Of a stretch of 60,000 nucleotides of DNA, positions 24,076 through 35,961 are shown piece by piece. The number at the start of each line of letters is the position of its first letter. Position 1 is the first letter of the stretch. The position numbers were made by a program, and so were the translations under genes. The stretch comes from Adiantum capillus-veneris (Eukaryota > Streptophyta > Polypodiopsida > Polypodiales > Pteridaceae): positions 13,426,809-13,486,808 of the forward strand of contig CM043959.1 of assembly GCA_014529385.2 (NCBI GenBank), in the 5' to 3' direction. The notes under the pieces are model-generated. The model was given only the letters and a program-made list of their open reading frames with translations, was not told the origin of the DNA and ran no database searches.

Positions 24076-25686
24076 TGCCAAAGGCTTGAAAAGAGGGGAG
24101 GGAGAGTTGATCAAGTCCTACTGTCTAGCACATCCTGTATTCAAACTAGATAAGGGAGACAAAGAGTGTCAACAAATAGGAATATCTGAAAAGAAAAACT
24201 TCACGTGAAAATTTAGTACCTCATGGAAATAGTAGTCAAATGTTAAAATGTAGACAATAAAAAAATATGTAGTACCTTATTTTCTTGTTGAATTGCACTT
24301 CTTAGAAAAAAAACTTAGTTACGAATAGTGGTGTATTGCATAGGGTGCACAGGTTTTTGTCTCTATTCTAAAATTGACTTAGCATAGTAGCAGTAAATAA
24401 ATTAGTGATACAAGTCTAGTAGCAACTGTATAACATGGATTTTGACTTTTTCTTCGATAGGAGTTCAAACAATTGGAAGTTGAAAGTTTATTGATTTGGA
24501 AGTTTGGATAGGCTTCATCTCGTATAGTGTCCCATGTAGTGCATTTGAAGCTGTTGGCAACGACAATTTGCTGAAAAGTGGTACTAGTTGTCTTTTGTGT
24601 CATCTGTAGAAAGAGAGAGAAAAAGTACAACTGCATATCTGTATCGATAGTCATATAAAAGAAAGTGTAAATTTGTGAATTCTTTACAAAATGAGTGATT
24701 TTCTAGTACAAGAAGAGTCAAAATTCTAGAGTTGGATCATCACCTGGGTGTCAAGATACTTTTACCTGGTAACATAAAATAGCTAGTCCTAATAGGTTTT
24801 GTTGGATAGCTAGTAATATCAAGGAGACATGCTTTTCAGAGTAAAAAGTGGTGGTGTTGCATAACATATACAATGTAATTCAAGAGGGTGGTTAATCCAA
24901 TGTACTTGTCCAAGTTTGGGAAATAGTAATCGACAAGGGTCGACCACGACAGAGAGGGCTTATTCAACTAAAGGAGAGAGGGGGTGAATAGGTCTTTGGT
25001 TGGCCAACTTTGCAGTTCAATAAGGGTCTCACCTTTTGTGTGAAAATAAGGTAAAAAAGAGTTCTCAAAAAAACTCAGTCAACAAGTAGCAATAGCATCG
25101 AGTGCTCAGAGGTTGATGGCAACCAACAATCTCTTCCTCGGCCTAGAGCATGAAGTACAACTAGTTCAAGAGCTTTGGGTGACCATTTTGATGGTTGCCA
25201 TGCTCGTTTTGATGGAGGTGGAAGTCAAGCCATATGTGTGTCTAAGGGTTGGTCACACAAGATTTCACAAAGGTAGCCAAGTACTACTTCAACGGTTTGA
25301 AAACCATATTTCAATATTTTCGCTATCTTCTATCGGAGCTTGCAACATGGAGCGAGATGTCATGGGTAATCCTTGAAGCTTCCAATCTATGAATCTGAGC
25401 CTTGATCTCCCATCTCTTCTACATTTAGGCCAAAATTGTCACTTTCCAAGCTCCCTTTTTCGATGTGGAACCAAATCACCGATTGACTTAAACAAATTCT
25501 TCAAGATGCGATTCTTTTCTTCCCTTGTGGAATCCTTATGGTGCTTAAGCGGAATTGATGGTTCGGTTTTTAATTAATTTCCAATTAGACTTGATTTGCA
25601 AACTGGACTCTGCAAATTTGATTATCGATCCTTAAAATTTATGTTTGATTTGCTGATTTTCTTCAAACTGGAAGCTCTGATACCAC

Positions 25687-28378
25687 TGTTGGGATCAAGG
25701 GTGGGCTTCCTTCCATCCTTGGCCATGAAATACAACCATTGACCTGTCATGTGGAGAAGGGAAAATAGAGAGATAGAAGGGTGATGTTGATATATCTACA
25801 CATAAGAGTATAAAGAGAAAAAAAGTGGACAAACTTTTACACACAAGAGGATGACACAAAGAAGCTCCATAGCCCAATACATACAGTAAGAGAGGGGAAA
25901 AGGAAAAATTGAGAGCATCTACACAAGAATGGACTAAAGATTGTACATGGTATCTCTTGTGGAATATGGTATGTAACATTTGATATTACTTGTTGGTGCC
26001 AAAAAAGTTCCACTTAAGTTATGAGTTGAGCATATCACTTATTGCATGACCCTGTAAAGGTGAGTTCTCACTATCCTATTTACAAAAAGTAGCAATAGTG
26101 GCTTATTGATAAAAGATCTAAAACACTGTCCAAATATAAAATGGCGAGGAATTTATTTATTGCCAACACCTTCTTCTCAACTCCTAGAATAAAAATTCAC
26201 AAGTCATCAACTCACCATTAGAACAAAATAGAAAGATAGCACATTAATTATTCATTACGCCCAGCTATCCTAATTGTAGTAGACCACATACAACAGGAGG
26301 GATCCCAGTATCATAACATCCCTTACTCGAGGGATAGCAAATGTCCTCAGTTGCTCAAAAGAGAATTGGTTGGCCTGTCAGTGTGACAAAAAGTGTGAAG
26401 AAGATTTGGATGTTTTGAAAGAAAAAGCAAGCATCCATTTAGCATCTTCTCTAGGGTGGCATTTGAAAATCAAAAGATAACAATTATGAACCATCCTAGT
26501 TGTGCAATGGAGGTTTCATGATCAACTATTTGGTCACGAATGAGTTGCTCTTCTTTATTTACAAGTGTGGATTGTTCTTCATTATGATGTATAGCTAGGG
26601 GTCCTCGAAAGAGTCGTAATAAACCACTGTGAAATGCATTATGAATGTGCCAGTGTGGGAAGGTGATTAACTATTAAATACATTACAAGGTCAGGTATCA
26701 TGTTTGAAGATACTTGGGCATTACACCATAACCCAAAATATAATGACTATCCAAGCACGAGTTGAGGGCATGAAGAATGGACAAAATGTTAAAAGTCCTA
26801 CTGTCTAGCATATCCTGTATTCAAACCAGAGAAGGGAGACAAAGAGTGTCAACAAATGGGAATATCTGAAAAGAAAAACTTCACCTAAAAATTTAGTACC
26901 TCATGGAACTAGTAGTCAAATGTTACAATGTAGACAATCCAAAAGTATGTAGTACCTTATTTTCTTGTTGAATTGCACTTCTTAGGGAAATACTTAGTTA
27001 CGAATAGTGGTGTATTGCACAAGGTGCACATGTTTTTGTCTCTATTCTTAATTTGACTTAGCATAGTAGCAGTAAATAAATTAGTGATACAAGTCTAGTA
27101 ACAACTGTATAACATGGATTTTGACTTTTTCTTTGATAGGAGTTCAAACAATTGGAAGTTGAAAGTTTTTTGATTTGGAATTTTGGATAGGCTTCATCTT
27201 GTACAATGTCCCATATAGAGCATTTGAAGCTGTTGGCAACGATAATTTGCTGAAAAGTGGTACTAGTTGTGTTTTGTGTCATCTGTAGAAAGAGAGAGAA
27301 AAAGTACAACTACACATTTGTACTGATAGTCATGTAAAAGAAAGTGTAAATTTTGTGAATTCTTTACACAATGAGTGATTTTCTAGTAGAAAAAGAGTCA
27401 AAATTCTAGAGTTGACTCATCACTTGGGTGTCAAGATACTTTTACCTGGTAACATAGAATAGCTAGTCTTGATAGGTTTAGTTGGATAGCTAGTAAAATC
27501 AAGGAAACATGCGAATAAATTTTCAGAGTAAAAAGTGGTCGTGTTGCATAGCATATAGGATGTAATTGAAGAGGGTGGTGGTTAATCCAATGTACTTGTC
27601 CAAGTTTGGGGAATATGTAATCGACAAGGGTGGACCACGATAGAGAGGGCTTAATCAACTAAAGGAGAGAAGGGGGTGAATAGGTCTCTCGCTGGCCAAC
27701 TTTGCAGTTCAATAAGGGCCTAACGTTTTGTGTGAAAATAAGATAAAAAAGAGTTCTAAAAAGAACTCAGTCAACAAGCAGCAATAGCGTCGAGTGCTCA
27801 AAGGTTGATGGCAACCAACAATCTCTTCTTCGATTCACGAGCATGAAGTACAACTAGTTCAAGAGCTTTGGGTGACCACTTTGATGGTTTCCATGCTCGA
27901 TTGGATGGAGGTGGAAGTCAAGCCATATGTGTGTCTAAGTGTTGGTCACACAAGATTTCAGAAAGGTAGCCAAGTACTACTTCAAAGGTTTGAAAACTAT
28001 ATTTCAATATTTTCGCTATATTTGATCGGAGCTTGCAACATGGAGTGAGATGTCATGGGTAATCCTTGAAGCTTCCAATCTGTGAATCTGAGCCTTGATC
28101 TTCCATGTTTTCTACAATTAAGCAAAAATTATCAGTTTCCAAGCTCCCTTTTTCGATGTGGAACCAAAATTACCAATTGACTTAAACGAATTCTGCAAGA
28201 TGCGATTCTTTTCCTCTCTTGTCGAATCCTTATGGTAATTAAGCGGAACTGATAGGTCGTTTTTTATTGATTGCCAATTAGACTGGATTTGCAAATTGGA
28301 TTCTACAAATATGATAATGGATCCTTTAAATTTATTTTTGATTGTTGATTTTCTTCAAACCGGAAACTCTGATACCAT
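25687..28378 (-). repeat. Array unit 8
   Basis: A full unit of 2692 bp, LTR 25687-27820. From here rightwards the units carry TTCAAACCAG and often GGTGGTGGTTAA in the 69-75-codon minus frame, unlike the subfamily to the left of the PLE. The PBS complement at 28366-28377 has one mismatch (ACTCTGATACCA). Confidence 0.85.
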
Positions 28379-31003
28379 TGTTGGGATCAAGGGTGGGCTT
28401 CCTTCCATCCTTGGCCATGAAATACAACCATTGACCTTTCCATGTGGAGAAAGGAAAAGAGAGAGAGAGAAAAAGGTTGATGTTGACATAGAGAGAGGAG
28501 ATGGAGATGTTGATATATCTACAGATAAGAGTACAAAGAGAAAAAAAAGACGACAAACTTTTACACACAAGACGATGACATAGAGAAGCTCCATAGCCTA
28601 GATACGGTAAGAGAGGGGAAAAGGAAAAATTGAGAGCATCTACACAAGAACGGACTAAGGATTGTACACGACATCTCTTGTGGAGTTTGGTATTTAAAAT
28701 TTGATATTACTAGTTGGTGCCAAAAAAGCTCCACTTTATTTTTGAGTTGAGCATATCATTTATTGCATGACCCTCTACAGGTGAGTTCTCACTATCCTAT
28801 TTACAAAAAGTAGCAATAGTAGCTTATTGATAAAAGATCTAAAACATTGTCCAAATATAAAATGGTCGAGGAATTTATTTATTGCCAACGCCTCTTCTCA
28901 ACTCCTAGAATTAAAATCACAAGTCATCAACTCACCATTAGAACAAAATAGAAGGCTAGCACAGTAATTATCCATTACGCTCCAGCTATCCCAATTGTAG
29001 TGGACCACATACAACAGGAGGGTGCCCAGTCTCGTAACATCCCTTACTCGAGAGATAGCAATTGTCCTCAGTTGCTCAAAAGAGAATTAGTTGGCCCGCC
29101 AGTCTGACAAAAGGTGTGAAGAAGATTTGGAAGTTTTGAAAGGAAAAGCAAGCATCCATCTAGCATCTCCTCTAGGGTGGCATGTTAGTGTGTGCAATGG
29201 AGGTTTCATGATCAACTATTTGGTCAGGAATGAGTTGCTCTTCTTGATTCACAAGTGTGGATGGTTCTTCATTATGATGTATAGCTAGGGTTCCTCGAAA
29301 GAGTCTTCATTATGATGTATAGCTAGGGTATTACACCATAACCCAAAATACAATGACTATCCAAGCATGAGTTGAGAGCACGGAGAATGGACAAAATGTT
29401 AAAAGTCCTCCTATCTAGCATATCTTGTATTTAAACCACAGAAGGGAGACAAAGAGTGTCAACAAATGGGATTATCTGAAAAGAAAAACTTCACCTAAAA
29501 ATTTAGTACCTCATGGAACTAGTAGTCAAATGTTACAATGTAGACCATCCAAAAGTATGTAGTACCTTATTTTCTTGTTGAATTGCACTTCTTAGGGAAA
29601 TACTTAGTTACGAATAGTGGTGTATTGCATAGGGTGCACGGGTTTCTGTCTCTATTAAAATTGACTTAGCATAGTAGCAGTAAATAAATTAGTGATACAA
29701 GTCTAGTAGCAACTGTATAACATGGATTTTGACTTTTTCTTTGATAGGAGTTCAAACAATTGGAAGTTGAAAGTTTATTGATTTGGAAGTTTGGATAGGT
29801 TCCATCTCGTATAATGTCCCATGTAGTGCATTTGAAGCTGTTGGCAATGACAATTTGCTGAAAAGTGGTACTAGTTGTGTTTTGTGTCATCTGTAGAAAG
29901 AGAGATAAAAAGTAAACTGCACATCTGTACTGATAGTCATATAAAAGAAAGTGTAAATTTGTGAATTCTTTACACAATGAGTGATTTTCTAATAGAAGAA
30001 GAGTCAAAATTCTAGAGTTGGATCATCACTTGGGTGTCAAGATAGAGTTGGATCATCACTTGGGTGTCAAGATACTTTTACATGGTAACATAGAATAGCT
30101 AGTCCTGATAGGTTTGGTTGGATAGCTAGTAAGATCAAGGAAACATGCGAATAATTTTTTAGAGTAAAAAATGGTGGTGTTGCATATCATATACGATGTA
30201 ATTCAAGAGGATGGTTAATCCAATGTACTTGTCCAGGTTTTGGGGAATATGTAATTGACAAGGGTGGACCACGATAGAGAGGGCTTAATCAACTAAAGGA
30301 GAGAGGGGGTGAATAGGTCTCTCGTTGGCCAACTTTGCAGTTAAATAAGGGCCTCACCTTTTGTGTGAAAATAAGGTAAAAAAGACTTGTAAAAAGAACT
30401 CAGTCAACAAGCAGCAATAGCGTTGAGTGCCTAGAGGTTGATGGCAACCAACAATCTCTTCCTCAATCCACGATCATAAAGTGCAACTAGTTCAAGAGCT
30501 TTGGGTGACCAGTTTGATAGTTGCCATTCTCGTTTTGATGGAGGTGGAAGTCAAGCCATATGTGGGTGTAAGGGTTGATCACACAAGATTTCAGAAAGGT
30601 AGCCAAGTACTACTTCAACGGTTTGATAACTATATTTCCGCTATCTTTGATCGGAGCTTGCAACATGGAGTGAGATGTCATGGGTAATCCTTGAAGCTTC
30701 CAATCTGTGAATCTGAGCCTTGATCTCCCATCTCTTCTACAATTAAGCCAAAATTATCACTTTCCAAGCTCCCTTTTTCGATGTGGAACCAAAATCGTCG
30801 ATTGACTTAAACAAATTCTTCAAGATGCGATTCTTTTCCTCCCTTGTGGAATCCTTATGGTAATTAAGCGGAATTGATGGGTCATTTTTAATTTATTGCC
30901 AATTAGACTTGATTTGCAAACTGGATTCTACAAATTTGATAATCGATCCTTTAATTTTATTTTGCATTTTTGATTTTCTTCAAACCGGAAGGTCTGATAC
31001 CAC
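28379..31003 (-). repeat. Array unit 9
   Basis: The LTR spans 28379-30453. Near 28480 the early LTR gains a block reading GACATAGAGAGAGGAGATGGAGATGTT, shared with units 10 and 11, so these three form a subgroup (the block is 27 bases, described here in part: it begins GACATAGAGAG). Deletions occur near 29180 and 29325, and a 30-bp tandem duplication lies at 30014-30073. The PBS complement is at 30991-31002 (one mismatch). Confidence 0.8.
30014..30073. repeat. Perfect 30-bp tandem duplication
   Basis: Two identical 30-base copies (30014-30043 and 30044-30073) starting AGAGTTGGATCATCACTTGG. Found only in unit 9, so it postdates the split of that unit from its neighbours. Perfect identity points to a recent event. 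Confidence 0.9.
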
Positions 31004-33643
31004 TGTTGGGATCAAGGGTGGGTTTCCTTCCATCCTTGGCCATGAAATACAACCATTGACCTTTCCATGTGGAGAAAGGAAAAGAGAGAGATAGAAAGGT
31101 TGATGTTGACATAGAGAGAGGAGATGGAGATGTTGACATATCTACACATAAGAGTACAAAGAGAAAAAAAAAGAGGACAAACTTTTACACACAAGAGGAT
31201 GACATAGAGAAGCTCCATAGCCCAATACATAGGGTAAGAGAGGGGAAAGGAAAAATTGAGAGCATCTACACAAGAACGGACTAAGGATTGTACACGGCAT
31301 CTCTTGTGGAGTTTGGTATTTAACATTTGATATTGCTTGTTGGTGCCAAAAAAGTTCCACTTTATTTATGAGTTGAGCATATCATTTATTGCATGACCCT
31401 CTAAAGGTGAGTTCTCACTATCTATTTAAAAAAAGCCGCAATAGTGGCTTATTGATAAAAGATCTAAAACACTGTCCAAATATAAAATGGTCGAGGAATT
31501 TATTTATTGCCAACGCCTTCTTCTCCACTCCTAGAATTAAAATTCACAACTCATCAACTCACCATTAAAACAAAATAGAAAGATAGCCCAGTCTCTTAAC
31601 ATCCCTTACTGGAGGGATATCAATTGTCCTCAGTTGCTCAAAAGAGAATTAGTTGGCCCGTCAATGTGACAAAAGGTGTGAAGAAGATTTGGAAATTTTG
31701 AAAGAAAAAGCAAGCATCCATCTAGCATCTTCTTTAGGGTGGCATTTAATTGTCAAAAGATAACGATTATGAACCATGTCAGTTGTGCAATGGAGGTTTC
31801 ATGATAAACTATTTGGTCAGGAATGAGTTGCTCTTCTTGATTTACAAGTGTGGATGGTTCTTCATTATGATGTATAGCTAGGGGTCCTCGAAAGAGTCGT
31901 AATAAACCACTGTGAAATGCATTATGAATGTGCCAGTGTTGGGAAGGTGATTAACTATTAAATACATTACAAGGTCAGGTATCATGTTTGAATATATTTG
32001 GGCATTACACCATAACCCAAAATACAAAGACTATCCAAGCATAAGTTGAGGGCACGGAGAATGGACAAAATGTTAAAAGTCCTCCCGTCTAGCATATCTT
32101 GTATTCAATTTAGAGAAGGGAAACAAAGAGTGTCAAAAAATAGGAATATCTGAAAAGAAAAACTTCACCTAAAAATTTAGTACCTCATGGAACCAGTAGT
32201 CAACTGTTACAATGTAGACAATCCAAAAGTATGTAGTACCTTATTTTCTTGTTGAATTGCACTTCTTAGGGAAATACTTAGTTACGAATACTGGTGTATT
32301 GCATAGGGTGCACATGTGTCTGTCTCTACTCTAAAATTGACTTAGCATAGTAGTGGTAAATAAATTACCGATACAAGTCTAGTAATAACTGTATAACATG
32401 GATTTTGTCTTTTTCTTCGATAGGAGTTCAAACAATTGGAAGTTGAAAGTTTATTGATTTGGAAGTTTGGATAGGCTTCATCTGGTACAATGTCCCACGT
32501 AGTGCATTTGAAGTTGTTGGCAACGCCAATTTGCTAAAAAGTGGTACTAATTGTGGTTTGTGTCATCTGTAGAAAGAGAGAGAAAAAGTACAACTGCACT
32601 TCTCTACTGATAGTCATATAAAAGAAAGTGTAAATTTGTGAATTCTGTACATAATGAGTGATTTTCTAGTAGAAGAAGAGTCAAAATTCTCGAGTTGGAT
32701 CATCATCTGGGTGTCAAGATACTTTTACTGGTAACATAGAATAGCTAGTCCTCATAGGTTTAGTTGGATAGCTAATAAAATCAAGGAAACATGGGTACAA
32801 TTTTTCAGAGTAAAAACTGGTGGTGTTGCATAGCATATACCATGTAATTCAAGAGGGTGGTGGTTAATACAATGTACTTATCGAAGTTTGGGGGATACGT
32901 AATCGACAAGGGTTGACCACGATAGAGAAACTTAAGAGAGAGGGGGTGAATAGGTCTCTGACTGTCCAACTTTGTAGTTCAATAAGAACCTTTTGTGTGA
33001 AAATAAGGTAAAAAAGAGTTCTAAAAGGAACTCAGTCAACAAGCAGCAATAGCGTCGAGTGCCTAGAGGTTGATGGCAACCAACAATCTCTTCTTCGATT
33101 CACGAGCATGAAGTACAACTAGTTAACGAGCTTTGGGTGACCACTTTGATGGTTGCCATGCTTGTTTTGATGGAGGTGGAAGTCAAGCCATATGTGTGTC
33201 TAAGGGTTGGTCACACAAGATTTCAAAAAGGTAGCCAAGTGCTACTTCAACGGTTTGAAAACTATATTTCAATATTTTCGCTATCTTTGATTGGAGCTTG
33301 CAACATGGAGTGAGATGTCATGGGTAATCCTTAAAGCTTCCAATCTGTGAATCTGAGCCTTGATCTCCCATCTCTTCTACAATTAAGCCAAAATTATCAG
33401 TTTCCAAGCTCTCTTTTTCGATGTGGAACCAAAATCACCGATTGAGTTAACAAGTTCTTCAAGATGCGATTCTTTTCCTCCCTTGTGGAGTCCTTATGGT
33501 AATTAAGCGAAATTGATGGGTCGTTTTTTAATTAATTGCCAATTAGACTTGATTTGCAAACTGGATTCTACAAGTTTGATAATCGATCCTTAAAATTTAT
33601 TTTCGATTGTTGATTTTCTTCAAACCGGAAGCTCTGATACCAC
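31004..33643 (-). repeat. Array unit 10
   Basis: The LTR spans 31004-33085. About 85 bp are missing near 31588 (GATAGC joined to CCAGTCTC). It shares the extra early-LTR block of units 9 and 11. The PBS complement at 33631-33642 is perfect. Confidence 0.8.
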
Positions 33644-35961
33644 TATTGGGATCAAGGATGGGTTTCCTTCCATCCTTGGCCATAAAAAACAACCATTGAC
33701 TTTTCCATGTGGAGAAGGGAAAAGAGAGAGATAGAAAGGTTAATGTTGACGTCGAGAGAGGAGATGGAGATGTTGATATATCTACACATAAGAGTACAAA
33801 GAGAAAAAAAAGGGGACAAACTTTTACACACAAGAGGATGACACAGAGAAGCTCCATTGCCCAATACATAGGGTAAGAGAGGGGAAAAGGAAAAATTGAG
33901 AGCATCTACACAACAACGGACTAAGGATTGTACATGGCATCTCTTGTGGAGTTTGGTATTTAACATTTGATATTTGTTGGTGGTGCCAAAAAAGTTCCAC
34001 TTTAGTTATGAGTTGAGCATATCATTTACTGCATGACCCTCTAAAGGTGAGTTCTCACTATCCTATTTAAAAAAAGAAGCAATAGTCGCTTATTGATAAG
34101 AAATCTAAAACACTGTCCAAATATAAAATGCTCGAGGAATTTATTTCTTGCCAACGTCTTCTGCTCAACTCCTAGAATTAAAATTCACAAGTCATCAACT
34201 CACCATTAGAACAAAATAGAAGGCTAGCACAGTAATTATCCATTACGCTCCAGCTATCCCAATTGTAGCGGACCACATACAACAGGCGGGTGCCCAATCT
34301 CATAACATCCCTTACTTGAGGGATAGCAATTGTCCTTAGTTGCTCAAAACAGAGAATGGACAAAATGTTAAAATTCTTCCTGTCTAGCATTTCCCGTATT
34401 CAAATGAGAGAAGGGAGACGAAGAGTGTCAACAAATGGGAATATCTTAAAAGAAAAACTTCACCTAAAAATTTAATACCTCATGGAACTAGTAGTCAAAT
34501 GTTATAATGTAGACAATCGAAAAATATGTAGTACCTTATTTTCTTGTTGAAATGTACTTCTTAGGAAAATACTTAGTAACGAATAGTGGTGTATTGCATA
34601 GGGTGCACATGTTTCTGTCTCTATTCTAAAATTGACTTAGCATAGTAGCAGTAAATAAATTAGTGATACAAGTCTAGTAACAATTGTATAACATGGATTT
34701 TGACTTTTTCTTCGATAGGAGTTCAAACAATTGTTAGTTGAAAGTTTATTCATTTGGAAGTTTGGACAGGCTTCATCTCGTACAATGTCTCATGTAGTGC
34801 ATTTGAAGCTGTTGGCAACGCCAATTTACTGAAAAGTGGTACTAGTTGTGTTTTGTGTCATTTGTAGAAAGAGAGAGAAAAAGTACAATTGCACATTTAT
34901 ATTGATAGTCATATAAAAGAAAGTGTAAATTTGTGAATTCTTTACACAATGAGTGATTTTCTAGCAGAAGAAGAGTCAAAATTCTAGAGTTGGATCATCA
35001 TCTGGGTGTCAAGATACTTTTACCTAGTAACTAGAATAGCTAGTCCTGATAGGTTTAGTTGGATAGCAAGTAAAATCAAGGAAACATGCGTACAATTTTT
35101 TAGAAATAAAAGTGGTGGTGTTGCATAGCATATACGATGTAATTCAAGAGGGTAGTGGTTGATCGAATGTACTTGTCGAAGTTTGGGGGATACGTAATAG
35201 ACAAGGGTTGACCACGATAGAGAGGGCTTAATCAACTAAAGGAGAGAGGGGGTGAATAGGTCTCTGGCTGGCCAACTTTGCAGTTCAATAAGGGCCTCAC
35301 CTTTTGTGTGAAAATAAGGTCAAAAAGAGTTCTAAAAAGAACTGAGTCAAACAAGGAGCAATAGCGTCGAGTGCTCAGAGGTTTATGACAACCAACAATC
35401 TCTTCATCGGCCCACGAGCATGAAGTACAACTAGTTGAAGAGCTTTGGTTGACCACTTTGATGGTTGCCAGGCTCGATTTGATGGAGGACGAAGGCAAGC
35501 CATATGTGTGTCTAAGGGTTGGTCACACAAGATTTCAAAAAGGTAGCCAAGTACTACTTGAACGGTTTGAAAACTTTATTTCAATATTTTTGCTATCTTT
35601 GATCGGAGCTTGCAACATGGAGTGAGATGTAATGCGTAATCCTTGAAGCTTCCAATCTATAAATCTGAGCTTTGATCTCCCATCTCTTCTACATGGAAGC
35701 CAAAATTATCAGTTTCCAAGTTCCTTTTTTTTAAAATGTGGACCCATAATCACCGATTGACTTAAACAAATTCTTCAAGATGCGATTCTTTTCTTCCCTT
35801 GTGGAATGCTTATGGTAATTAAGCAGAATTGATGGGTCGTTTTTTAATTAATTGCCAATTAGACTTGATTTGCAACCTAGATTCTACAAATTTGATAATC
35901 AATCCTTAAAATTTTATTTTCAATTTGCTGATTTTCTTTAAACCGGAAGCTCTGATACCAC
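33644..35961 (-). repeat. Array unit 11, internally deleted
   Basis: The LTR spans 33644-35397; its terminal TGTTGG is changed to TATTGG. About 380 bp are missing at 34350, where CTCAAAAC joins AGAGAATGGAC. The internal domain is 35398-35948 and the PBS complement at 35949-35960 is perfect. Confidence 0.8.

Larger units (their letters stand above)
20362..24112 (-). mobile_element. Penelope-like retroelement (PLE), decayed
   Basis: A 3.75-kb block without similarity to the array units interrupts unit 7. On the minus strand it holds a 355-residue ORF1 and then a PLE-type reverse transcriptase in several frames. The RT shows family landmarks in order: LPKIHKP, RPI, ASKWL, TFDVESLYPSIP (motif A), KGIAMG (motif B), RFIDD (motif C) and a C-terminal WHPTHQK block. 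The GIY-YIG nuclease found at the C-terminus of canonical Penelope elements is not seen, which fits the endonuclease-lacking PLEs (Athena/Coprina-like) known from telomere-associated copies in several kingdoms, including plants. G-runs of 16 and 23 bases lie near its two ends. No clear target duplication was found. Confidence 0.85.
18078..25686 (-). repeat. Array unit 7, composite, interrupted by the Penelope-like element
   Basis: The LTR starts at 18078. At about 19179 the sequence jumps back by roughly 720 bp (GACAAAATGT joined to ACTATCCTATTTAC), so the stretch from about 18460 to 19180 is repeated. At 20361 it is cut by the 3.75-kb PLE. To the right it resumes at 24113 about 450 bp earlier in the unit than where it stopped, so 19906-20361 and 24113-24572 are equivalent but not identical. 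The LTR ends at 25128 and the PBS complement is at 25674-25685. Confidence 0.75.

Noticed and set aside
19906-24572. A ~455-bp target-site duplication of the PLE
   Set aside because: The two flanking copies differ at many positions and follow different unit subfamilies, so they are neighbouring unit segments, not a duplication made at insertion.
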